NCBI GenBank assembly: GCA_029267795.1
Contig: JAJUHR010000082.1
Location: 1-7,683 of the forward strand
Direction: 5' to 3'
From: Planctomycetota bacterium
GTDB lineage: Bacteria; Planctomycetota; Phycisphaerae; Phycisphaerales; Phycisphaeraceae
Length of the DNA stretch: 7,683 nt
The position numbers were made by a program, and so were the translations under genes. This document shows positions 1 through 5,850 of this stretch, piece by piece. Position 1 is the first letter of the stretch. Every line of letters starts with the position of its first letter. The notes under the pieces are model-generated. The model was not told where the DNA came from and ran no database searches. It saw only the letters and a program-made list of their open reading frames with translations.

Positions 1-7
1 CCGCACC

Positions 8-889
8 ATGACCACCGCGGCCAGCACAACGAAGCCCACCACCACCCACGCCGACACCGCCCGCCCGTCCCCCGGGAACCTTCGGCTAGGCAGCCTCACC
101 CTCTGGCAGCGCGAGATGGTCCGGTTCGTCCGGCAACGCAACCGCATCATCGGCGCCATGGCCACACCCCTGGTCTTCTGGCTCCTCCTCGGCTCGGGCC
201 TCAACCGCTCCTTCGCCCTGACCCGCACCGTGCAAGCCCAACCCGACACCCCCTCCCCCATTGCCCAAGTTGGCTACCTCCAATACTTCTACCCAGGCAC
301 GGTCGTGCTGATCCTCCTCTTCACCGCCATCTTCTCCACCATCTCGGTCATCGAAGACCGGCGCGAAGGCTTCCTCCAGGGCGTGCTCGTCGCCCCGATC
401 CCCCGCTCCGCGATCGTCCTGGGCAAGGTCCTCGGCGGCGCCAGCATCGCCACCCTCCAGGGCGTCCTCTTCCTCGCCCTTTGGCCGCTCGTCGGCCCCT
501 GGCCCGGCCTCGCCGCCATGCTCGCCGCCATCGCCGTCATGTTCGTGCTGGCCATGGGACTGACCGCCCTGGGCCTGTGCCTGGCCTGGCCCATGGACTC
601 CACCGCCGCGTTCCACGCCGTGATGAACCTGTTCCTCATGCCGATGTGGTTCCTCTCCGGCGCCGTGTTCCCGCTGGATACCGCCCCAGCCTGGATGCGC
701 GCGATCATGTGGGCCAACCCGCTGACCTACGGCCAAGCCGCGTTCTCCGCCCTGCTCGGGGGCAACCGCGTCGCCAGCGCCTCGGTCTCGCTGCCGGTCG
801 CCCTCCCCCTCACGCTCGCGTCCACCGCCCTGGCCATCGCCTTGGCCACGATCGTCGTCTCGCGGCATCGTCGAGGGGCTGCGCCGTGA
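8..889 (+). CDS. ABC-2 type transporter permease
   Basis: Inner-membrane subunit of an ABC transporter, 293 aa. After a Thr/Ala/Pro-rich N-terminus (about residues 1-24) come about six hydrophobic segments, near residues 47-66, 95-115, 136-160, 165-192, 202-222 and 265-284. The loop after the second segment carries EDRREGFLQ (residues 116-124), the typical cytoplasmic coupling region of ABC-2 permeases, and FLSGAVFPL (215-223) is also family-typical. The protein ends in a basic tail. The ATG is preceded in another frame by codons leading to a TGA at 9-11, so an ATGA overlap with an upstream gene, presumably the ATPase subunit, is likely but lies outside the window. The stop overlaps the GTG start of the SCO-DUF420 gene, so the two are probably co-transcribed. 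That context suggests a role in cytochrome oxidase maturation, but the substrate cannot be read from the sequence. A start further in is possible because the first 24 residues are low complexity. Confidence 0.93.
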   Translation: MTTAASTTKPTTTHADTARPSPGNLRLGSLTLWQREMVRFVRQRNRIIGAMATPLVFWLLLGSGLNRSFALTRTVQAQPDTPSPIAQVGYLQYFYPGTVVLILLFTAIFSTISVIEDRREGFLQGVLVAPIPRSAIVLGKVLGGASIATLQGVLFLALWPLVGPWPGLAAMLAAIAVMFVLAMGLTALGLCLAWPMDSTAAFHAVMNLFLMPMWFLSGAVFPLDTAPAWMRAIMWANPLTYGQAAFSALLGGNRVASASVSLPVALPLTLASTALAIALATIVVSRHRRGAAP

Positions 890-2049
890 CCCCCAAGGGA
901 CTCCAGCGGCTCCTGGTGGTCCTCCTCGCCCTGACCTCCCTCGGCACCACCGCCCTGGTGCTGCTGAGCATCGTCAGCCGCCGCCAGGCCCAAAACCCGA
1001 CGAGCGGGCAAGCCGATTCGGCCGCGGCCGAGTTCTCGCTCCCGCCCAGCACCGCCTCCCCCCTCCCCTTAGCCGACGCCGCTCCCCCACCCCTGTTCGC
1101 CCTGCCCCAGTTCACGCTGACGCAACAGGACGGCAAACCGTTCCCAAGCACCCGGCTCCGCGGTAAAACGTGCGTCGTCGATTTCGTCTTCACGCGCTGC
1201 GCCGGCCCATGCCCGATGCTCACCTCGCGCATGGCGCAGCTGCAAGCCCAGATCGCCCAGCACCCTGACCGAGACCGCATCCGGCTCGTTACCATCACCG
1301 TCGACCCCGACCACGACACCCCCGCCGTCCTAAGCGAATACGCCACCCTCGCCCACGCCGACCCCAGCCGCTGGTTCTTCCTCACCGGCGCCCGTGACGC
1401 CGTCTGGCGACTCGTCAAAGAGGGCTTTCGGCTCCCCGTCTTCGAAGATTCACCCGAAGCCGGCCCCGGCACCCCGATCGTCCACAGCCAAAAGTTCGTC
1501 CTGGTCGATTATGCCGGCCGGGTCCGCGGCTTCTACGACGCCCTGGAGCCCCAAGGCAGCGAAGACCTCCTCCACGATCTCGACCTAGTCTTGGCCGAAA
1601 CCTGGGACCTCTCATTCCTGCCCGCTGTCAACGCCAGCATCAACGCCTGCGCCGCCGTGGCGCTGGTCCTCGGCCTGATCTCGATCAAACGCGGCCGCGC
1701 CCACGCCCACCGCAACTGCATGCTCTCCGCCGCCGCCCTCTCGGCCTTGTTCCTGGTCCTCTACGTCACCCATTACGTGTGGCGGTATACCCACCTCGGC
1801 GGCACCCACACCCAGTACCACGGCCCCGAACCGGTCAAAACCCTTTACTACGGATTGCTCTTAAGCCACATCGTCCTGGCCGCCACCGTCCCAGCCTTCG
1901 CCACACGCCTGATCCAACTGGCGATTAAGCAGCAATTCGACCGACACCGCAGGCTCGCCAAGGTCGCCTACCCGATTTGGATGTACACCTCCCTGACCGG
2001 CGTGGTGATCTACTTCATGCTCTACTGGTTCAACCACGCCCCGACTTGA
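886..2049 (+). CDS. SCO-type copper chaperone fused to DUF420 membrane domain
   Basis: Predicted 387-aa oxidase assembly protein. An N-terminal transmembrane anchor or uncleaved signal (about residues 8-30) and a Pro/Ala-rich linker lead to a SCO1/SenC thioredoxin-fold domain (about 72-240). It has the copper-binding CxxxC at Cys105 and Cys109 (TRCAGPCP) and the distal His at 200 (IVHSQKF). SCO proteins deliver copper to, or reduce, the CuA site of cytochrome c oxidase outside the membrane. Residues about 248-387 form a DUF420 domain with four hydrophobic helices and conserved histidines (His296 in THY, His308, His312, His328). The DUF420 protein CtaM is needed for aa3 oxidase activity in Staphylococcus. 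The start is GTG at 886: it overlaps the permease stop as GTGA and has GAGGGG (873-878) 7 nt upstream. An open frame extends to 481 but lies over the permease gene. The one-polypeptide fusion is notable. Confidence 0.93.
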   Translation: MTPKGLQRLLVVLLALTSLGTTALVLLSIVSRRQAQNPTSGQADSAAAEFSLPPSTASPLPLADAAPPPLFALPQFTLTQQDGKPFPSTRLRGKTCVVDFVFTRCAGPCPMLTSRMAQLQAQIAQHPDRDRIRLVTITVDPDHDTPAVLSEYATLAHADPSRWFFLTGARDAVWRLVKEGFRLPVFEDSPEAGPGTPIVHSQKFVLVDYAGRVRGFYDALEPQGSEDLLHDLDLVLAETWDLSFLPAVNASINACAAVALVLGLISIKRGRAHAHRNCMLSAAALSALFLVLYVTHYVWRYTHLGGTHTQYHGPEPVKTLYYGLLLSHIVLAATVPAFATRLIQLAIKQQFDRHRRLAKVAYPIWMYTSLTGVVIYFMLYWFNHAPT

Positions 2050-2290
2050 GCCCCCCGGCCCCCGCTCGCGGCGCAAACCCCCGAAAACGCTTAGAATCCC
2101 TGTCCCCGGAAAGACCCCCCCACCGTGGGATGTGCTGAGCGCAGCCCCAAATAGTCCCGGCTGGGAAGCCGGGGCTTTGACCGACGGGGTGCCCGGGGCT
2201 AAGCGAAGCGTGCCCCAGTCCTTCAGCAGGGTGCCTGGAGCAGCAAAGCTTCGCGATACCCCGCTCGACGCGGAAAAAAACAACCAATCC
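2050..2290. repeat. Intergenic hairpin and GGGTGCC repeat block before the DUF1015 gene
   Basis: This 241-bp gap is noncoding in my reading, although one frame stays open from a GTG at 2132. It holds a perfect 7-bp hairpin CCCGGCT/AGCCGGG (2156-2162 and 2167-2173, loop GGGA). An alternative outer pairing joins AGCCCC (2143-2148) to GGGGCT (2171-2176) and excludes the inner hairpin. GGGTGCC occurs at 2187-2193 and 2229-2235. After the first copy, GGGGC (2195-2199) can pair with GCCCC (2212-2216) around an AAGCGAAGCG loop. The same GGGTGCC core next to dyad symmetry recurs in the gap after 5655 and after pyrE, which suggests a dispersed palindromic repeat. No intrinsic terminator with a T-run is visible for the upstream operon. 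Confidence 0.6.
2092..2097 (+). promoter_or_regulatory. Possible -10 element for the DUF1015 gene
   Basis: TAGAAT matches five of six positions of the sigma-70 -10 consensus and sits in the gap between the oxidase-assembly operon and the DUF1015 gene. No convincing -35 hexamer lies 16-18 bp upstream. If used, it would give a 5' leader of roughly 190 nt containing the hairpin block at 2143-2216. Weak evidence. Confidence 0.3.
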
Positions 2291-3655
2291 ATGGAATCCC
2301 ACATGCCGCTAATCCGGCCCATCCAAGCCGTCTGTTACGACCCCTCCCACACCGCAGGCGACCTCTCCAGACTAATCGCCCCCCCCTATGACGTGCTCGA
2401 CCAAGCCGCCAAGGACCGCCTCCTCCAGCTCGACCCCCACAACATCGTCGCGATCGACCTGCCCCACCTGCCCCCTAAAACCGTCGGCCCCGACGGGGTC
2501 TACGAACAAGCCGGACGCACTTACCGCAACTGGCTGCAATCCGGCATCCTCGCCCGGAGACGTCAACCCGCTCTCTTCGCTTACCAACAGACGTTCACCC
2601 CCCCGGGCAGCCCAAACCGAACCTTTAAACGCCGCGGCCTCTTCGCCGCCGTCTCCCTTCAACCCTTCGGCCACAACCCCCAAGGCCACGGCGCCATCCA
2701 CCCCCACGAGCAAACCTTTAGCGCCCCCAAAGAAGACCGCATGAAGCTCACCCGAGCGGTCCGCGCCCAGCTATCCCCCATCTTCGGCATGTTCAACAAC
2801 CCCACCGCTGGCGTCGCAGCCCTGCTCAACCGGGCGATCGGCGCCCGCCCAGCCGATGCCCACGCAACCACCGCTGACGACCGTGTGCTCCACGAGCTCT
2901 GGACCCTCGACGACCCCGCCAGCATCGCCGAATTCACCGCCGCGCTCCACGGGCTGGATACCTACATCGCCGATGGCCACCACCGTTACACCACAGCCCT
3001 GAACTACCAGCAAGCCTTGACCCGCGACCGCGGCAGCCCCCTCCCCCCCGATCACCCCGCCAACTTCTGCTTGTTCGTGCTGATCCCCATGCAGGACCCC
3101 GGCCTAATCGTCCTGCCCACCCACCGCGTTTTGGGCGGCATGCAGGGATTCTCGCTCGATCGGTTCTCCCAAGCCGCCAAAGACTGGCTCCGTGTCACCC
3201 CGTTCCACGGGGAACATCTGGAACAACTCGAAGCCGCCCTCCCAGACCACGGACCCCACGCCCTGGGCTTGTACGCCCCCTCCGCCCCACCCACGACACC
3301 ATCCCTGGCGATCGCCACCACCCTCCACCAAGACCCCCTCGCCTCCTTACACCCTCAAAGCTCCCCCGCGTGGCGCAGCCTGGACGTGGCTATCGTGCAG
3401 CACCTGATCGTCGAACGCGTGTGCCAGCCCCGTTTTTGTCCCGCAGGCGGTTCGGTGCAATGGAAATTCCCCCACACCCTTGCGGAATTAAAACGCGACA
3501 CCGAATCCCCCGGCTACCAGTTGGGGATCGTCGTCCAGCCGCCAACGCTCGAAGCGATCCGAAAAGTCAGTCAAGCCGGCGAATTGATGCCCCAAAAAAG
3601 CACGTTCTTTTACCCCAAGCTCGCCACCGGCCTAGTCATCCACCCCCTGGAATAG
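2291..3655 (+). CDS. DUF1015 family protein
   Basis: Cytoplasmic-looking 454-aa protein, full length for the DUF1015 family; no signal peptide or transmembrane helix is seen. Family landmarks run in the expected order: an N-terminal IRP...YDP with APPYDV (residues 30-35), HPHEQTFSAPKEDRMKL (137-153), YIADGHHRY (225-233), LPTHRVL (275-281) and a C-terminal MPQKSTFFYPKLATGLVIHPLE (433-454). The biochemical role of the family is not established to my knowledge. The DGHHR core recalls the D-G-H-x-R motif of ParB/sulfiredoxin-fold enzymes such as the free-serine kinases SerK/SbnI, but that link is inference. The start is the ATG at 2291 (MESHMPLIRP); ATG 2303 is equally possible, since homology begins about there. 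Neither has a strong ribosome binding site, only GGAAAA around 2272. The open frame upstream to 2132 translates repeat DNA and is rejected. Monocistronic by position. Confidence 0.9.
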   Translation: MESHMPLIRPIQAVCYDPSHTAGDLSRLIAPPYDVLDQAAKDRLLQLDPHNIVAIDLPHLPPKTVGPDGVYEQAGRTYRNWLQSGILARRRQPALFAYQQTFTPPGSPNRTFKRRGLFAAVSLQPFGHNPQGHGAIHPHEQTFSAPKEDRMKLTRAVRAQLSPIFGMFNNPTAGVAALLNRAIGARPADAHATTADDRVLHELWTLDDPASIAEFTAALHGLDTYIADGHHRYTTALNYQQALTRDRGSPLPPDHPANFCLFVLIPMQDPGLIVLPTHRVLGGMQGFSLDRFSQAAKDWLRVTPFHGEHLEQLEAALPDHGPHALGLYAPSAPPTTPSLAIATTLHQDPLASLHPQSSPAWRSLDVAIVQHLIVERVCQPRFCPAGGSVQWKFPHTLAELKRDTESPGYQLGIVVQPPTLEAIRKVSQAGELMPQKSTFFYPKLATGLVIHPLE

Positions 3656-3720
3656 GCCGCCCGCTCGAACCGGCGATCAGGTCCGGTCGCCGCCCGCTGC
3701 CCGGCCTGCCCCACGGCTAC

Positions 3721-3741
3721 GGCCCATAAAGTTATCGGGCC
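3721..3741 (+). other. Hairpin in the DUF1015-sigma factor intergenic gap
   Basis: GGCCC (3721-3725) pairs with GGGCC (3737-3741), and ATA (3726-3728) pairs with TAT (3733-3735) around a short loop, with one bulged C. A second dyad, CGGCGA/TCGCCG (3671-3676 and 3687-3692), lies just after the DUF1015 stop. Neither is followed by a T-run, so they could be weak terminators, protein sites or chance. The rest of the 220-bp gap (3656-3875) shows nothing beyond the promoter candidate near 3806. Confidence 0.35.
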
Positions 3742-3805
3742 ACAACAGACAACAGGAGAGCCCACCCCAACACTACAACCACTTGATCCACTTCCGAACA
3801 CGACA

Positions 3806-3834
3806 TTGGGAAACGCGCAAGATCGGGGTAACAT
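3806..3834 (+). promoter_or_regulatory. Candidate promoter for the ECF sigma operon
   Basis: TTGGGA (3806-3811) and TAACAT (3829-3834) are separated by exactly 17 bp, and each matches the housekeeping -35/-10 consensus at four of six positions. This would start transcription about 35 nt before the ATG at 3876. An alternative reading is an ECF-type autoregulated promoter using GGAAAC (3809-3814) as the -35 box. A further -10-like TAATAC at 3863-3868 lies 7 nt before the ATG and would give a leaderless mRNA. Confidence 0.35.
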
Positions 3835-3875
3835 GGCCGTCTGTGTCCGAACCGAGATTTCTTAATACCAGATCA

Positions 3876-4496
3876 ATGAAGGACTTAACATCCGAACACG
3901 ATTTGGAGCACTTGGCCGACGAGGCTTTGATGGAAGCCTACCGTCAAGGTGACGACCGCGCGTTTGCGGTCCTCGTCGAACGGTATCGCATCGAGTTATT
4001 CCAGTTCCTTTACCGTTTCACCAACGACGCCGCCACAGCCGACGACCTCTTCCAGGAAGCGTTCCTCCAGGTCCACCTCTCAGCCGATACGTTCGATACA
4101 AGCCGCCGTTTCAGGCCTTGGCTTTTTACGATCGCGGCGAACAAAGCCAGGGACTTGTTACGTAAAAATAATCGGCAGAGCACACAGATCGCTCCCAGCG
4201 GCTTCGAGCCGGACAGCGACGAAGCTCAGCCGGTAATCGAATGGGCGGCCAGCGACACCTTGCCCCCGGACGAGCAGTTACAGAACGAGGAGACTCGACA
4301 ACTGGTCCAACAGGTCGTCGCCTCCCTGCCGGACCACTTGCGAGAGGTTTTGCTTTTGGCCTACTTCCACCAGTTCGCCTACAAGCAGATCGCGGAGATG
4401 CTGGGCATACCCCTGGGCACGGTAAAGAGCCGGCTGCACGCAGCCGTCGGCACTTTCGCGAGCTTATGGAAGCAGCGTTGGAAGAACCGCGGCTGA
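3876..4496 (+). CDS. ECF-type RNA polymerase sigma factor
   Basis: Predicted 206-aa sigma-70 family alternative sigma factor that directs RNA polymerase to specific promoters. Region 2 covers about residues 16-100, with the core-binding/-10 part DLFQEAFLQV (57-66) and RFRPWLFTIAANKARDLLR (78-96). After an acidic linker (about 105-135), region 4 runs about 137-200, with SLPDHLREVLLLAYF (150-164) and the helix-turn-helix YKQIAEMLGIPLGTVKSRLH (169-188) that reads the -35 element. There is no region 3 or 1.1, and the length is usual for the ECF class. The start is ATG 3876; the frame is open to 3783, but the added 31 residues look noncoding and would cover the promoter. No clear Shine-Dalgarno is seen. 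Its TGA overlaps the next ATG (TGATG at 4494-4498), so the two downstream genes should be coupled to it. Codon use is less C-rich at third positions than in neighbouring genes. Confidence 0.95.
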   Translation: MKDLTSEHDLEHLADEALMEAYRQGDDRAFAVLVERYRIELFQFLYRFTNDAATADDLFQEAFLQVHLSADTFDTSRRFRPWLFTIAANKARDLLRKNNRQSTQIAPSGFEPDSDEAQPVIEWAASDTLPPDEQLQNEETRQLVQQVVASLPDHLREVLLLAYFHQFAYKQIAEMLGIPLGTVKSRLHAAVGTFASLWKQRWKNRG

Positions 4497-4615
4497 TGCC
4501 GCAACGCAAAAAGAAGAACAGCAGCCCCGAGCGGCGGCTGACGGTTCGAGTTATTGAAGACGACGCATGGCCCGTAAACACCGTGGAACGTCGGGAGGAG
4601 CACCCAGCCGTATGA
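4496..4615 (+). CDS. Small coupled ORF between sigma factor and its putative partner, 39 aa
   Basis: I do not recognise this protein. It has 39 residues: a basic N-terminus (MPQRKKKNSSPERRLTVRV) followed by an acidic-to-mixed tail (IEDDAWPVNTVERREEHPAV). There is no transmembrane segment, cysteine or zinc motif. Support for it being real is positional. Its ATG overlaps the sigma-factor stop (TGATG), its TGA overlaps the ATG of the next gene (ATGA at 4612-4615), and GGAAG (4480-4484) sits 11 nt upstream. It could be a small regulator of the sigma factor, a translational-coupling leader that carries ribosomes to the next start, or a non-functional bridge. An alternative is that the downstream gene starts at ATG 4567 and overlaps this ORF. 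Too short for homology to be judged by eye. Confidence 0.55.
   Translation: MPQRKKKNSSPERRLTVRVIEDDAWPVNTVERREEHPAV
4593..4600 (+). promoter_or_regulatory. Strong ribosome binding site for the pilin-like membrane protein
   Basis: GGGAGGAG lies 11 nt before the ATG at 4612 and is the best Shine-Dalgarno-like sequence at any start in the window. It lies inside the 39-codon ORF and favours ATG 4612 over the in-frame ATG at 4567. Confidence 0.65.
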
Positions 4616-5655
4616 CCGAACCAGGAAACCAACCCCTCCGACCGGTGACGCTCACCGGCGCCGACGCCCAAGCCCTCGATACGATCATCGAATCCCGGAC
4701 GGCTGCGGGCCCGCTCAAGCTGGCGGGGCTCCCTTACGCTTCGAACGACGCTGCGCCGCCCCCGCCCCCCACTCCTCCGTCCGTCCTGGTGTCTCACACC
4801 CTTAAGCTCCTGGCCCAATCCCCCGTGGCCGTCCCACCCGAGGACTTGGCCCAACGCACCCTGCAGCGCGTCGCTCAAGCCCGCAGGGGTCAGCGCTTCG
4901 GCCGCCCGTCCCAGGCGGGGCAGTGGCAGCTCAGCTCGTTCGGCTGGTTCGAGGCAGCGGCGCTGGCCGCGGTCGTGGTGATCGGCGTTTCGGTGGTCTG
5001 GCCGGTGCTCGAGCGCACGCGCGCCGCCGCCCGCCAGCTCAGCTGCGCCAACAACCTCGCCGCGGTCGGCAACGCCATCGGCAGCTACGCCGCCGACTTC
5101 GACAACCAGATGCCTCGCGGGCACGTCCTGCCCGGCAGCGTCTGGTGGAACGTCGGCCAGACCGGCGAACCGCGCGACCCCGTCCAATCCAACTCCGCAC
5201 ACCTGTACCGCCTGATCCGCCTCGGCTACGCCGGCCAGGAAATCCTCAGCTGCCCCGACAACCCCGCCGCCATGCGGTTCCTCAACCTCGAAGCCCACGA
5301 CTGGCCCACTCCCGCTTCCGTCTCCTACAGCTACCAGAACCAACACACCCCGTTTGCGATCCGGCTGGACAACCTCGATGAGATCGCGATCCTCGCCGAC
5401 AAGAACCCCCTCTTCATCGCCCGGCCGGGACAAACCCAAGGCATGCAGTTCCGCCTCGACCTGCCCCCTACCGCCCCCACCGCATTCCACAGCTCCCTCC
5501 ACGGCCAGAATATCCTCACCTCCACCGGCCGGGTCCTCTGGAGCAACGAGCCCTTCGGCCCCAACGCTGACGCCATCTGGGTCACCCGTCAAGACCGCGA
5601 CTACCACGGCACCGAAATCCCCACCGACCCGAGCGATTCCTTCCTGGTCCCCTAA
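4612..5655 (+). CDS. Single-pass membrane protein with pilin/DUF1559-like ectodomain; putative anti-sigma factor
   Basis: Predicted 347-aa protein. Residues 1-110 are likely cytoplasmic: a Pro-rich stretch (49-57), a helical segment around VPPEDLAQRTLQRVAQARR (74-92) and basic residues before one hydrophobic helix (about 112-130). The helix continues into ERTRAAARQLSCANNLAAVGNAIGSYAADFDNQMP (134-168), which resembles the first helix and following region of planctomycete DUF1559 pseudopilins. Later family-like stretches are AILADKNPLF (259-268) and a C-terminal LHGQNILTSTGRVLW (296-310). FGWFE (110-114) aligns with the FTLIE class III pilin motif, keeping Phe+1 and Glu+5, but Ser replaces Gly-1 and the 'leader' is 109 residues, so prepilin-peptidase cleavage is doubtful. 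Coupling to the ECF gene suggests an anti-sigma or signal-sensing partner with the ectodomain outside the membrane. No ZAS zinc motif is seen. It could instead be a structural envelope protein that is merely co-expressed. Confidence 0.85.
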   Translation: MTEPGNQPLRPVTLTGADAQALDTIIESRTAAGPLKLAGLPYASNDAAPPPPPTPPSVLVSHTLKLLAQSPVAVPPEDLAQRTLQRVAQARRGQRFGRPSQAGQWQLSSFGWFEAAALAAVVVIGVSVVWPVLERTRAAARQLSCANNLAAVGNAIGSYAADFDNQMPRGHVLPGSVWWNVGQTGEPRDPVQSNSAHLYRLIRLGYAGQEILSCPDNPAAMRFLNLEAHDWPTPASVSYSYQNQHTPFAIRLDNLDEIAILADKNPLFIARPGQTQGMQFRLDLPPTAPTAFHSSLHGQNILTSTGRVLWSNEPFGPNADAIWVTRQDRDYHGTEIPTDPSDSFLVP

Positions 5656-5657
5656 CC

Positions 5658-5693
5658 GCCGGCTTAACAACCTTTGCCGGCTTAACAACCTTT
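5658..5693 (+). repeat. Two tandem 18-bp repeats
   Basis: GCCGGCTTAACAACCTTT occurs twice back to back (5658-5675 and 5676-5693) without mismatch, three bases after the stop of the pilin-like gene. The unit starts with palindromic GCCGGC, so CCGGC (5659-5663) can pair with GCCGG (5676-5680). This might help end transcription, since T-runs follow each copy. An inverted copy of its 3' part lies at 5842-5855. Confidence 0.85.
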
Positions 5694-5722
5694 TCGTCTT
5701 GACCATAAGCCGTTGATTTCAG

Positions 5723-5756
5723 GGGTGCCACAGCTTGCTCGCAAGCCGTGCGAGCA
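5723..5756. repeat. GGGTGCC palindromic repeat with two competing hairpins
   Basis: GGGTGCC (5723-5729) leads into CAC-A-GCTTGC/GCAAGC-C-GTG (arms 5729-5738 and 5741-5750, one A/C mismatch, 2-nt turn). The overlapping TGCTCGCA (5736-5743) pairs perfectly with TGCGAGCA (5749-5756) around a 5-nt loop. The two folds exclude each other. Confidence 0.65.
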
Positions 5757-5830
5757 CTTCAAGAACCGTCGATTGCAACAACCGGTAGCACGTGACTGAC
5801 TTCAATGCCCCGGGGCCCAAGGCCTTCCAG

Positions 5831-5850
5831 TAAAAAAATAAAAAAGGTTG
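5831..5850 (-). terminator. Possible termination tract after the dehydrogenase gene
   Basis: Read on the minus strand, the sequence immediately after the stop codon runs CAACC and then two T-runs (5832-5845, interrupted once). Such a U-rich tract suggests intrinsic termination. Only a weak GGTG/CACC stem is visible before it, inside the end of the coding region, so this call is tentative. Confidence 0.35.

Noticed and set aside
86..868. 260-aa minus-strand open frame
   Set aside because: Low-complexity Gly/Glu/Asp/His-rich antisense of the ABC permease with no recognisable motif.
481..885. N-terminal extension of the SCO-DUF420 frame
   Set aside because: The added 135 residues are Arg/Pro/His-rich out-of-frame translation of the ABC permease gene. 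The GTG at 886 has a stop/start overlap and a ribosome binding site, and starts right before the membrane anchor.
2132..2290. 53-residue upstream extension of the DUF1015 protein from a GTG
   Set aside because: It translates hairpin and GGGTGCC repeat DNA, and family similarity begins only after the ATGs at 2291/2303.
3783..3875. 31-residue N-terminal extension of the ECF sigma factor
   Set aside because: The sequence looks noncoding and overlaps the best promoter candidate. The ATG at 3876 gives a normal ECF length.
4567..4611. Earlier ATG for the pilin-like membrane protein
   Set aside because: It has no good ribosome binding site, whereas ATG 4612 has GGGAGGAG 11 nt upstream and overlaps the preceding stop.
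4126..5706. 526-aa minus-strand open frame
   Set aside because: Gly/Val/Glu/Arg-rich antisense shadow of the sigma factor and pilin-like gene, which have clear family motifs on the + strand. Such long antisense frames are common in GC-rich DNA.
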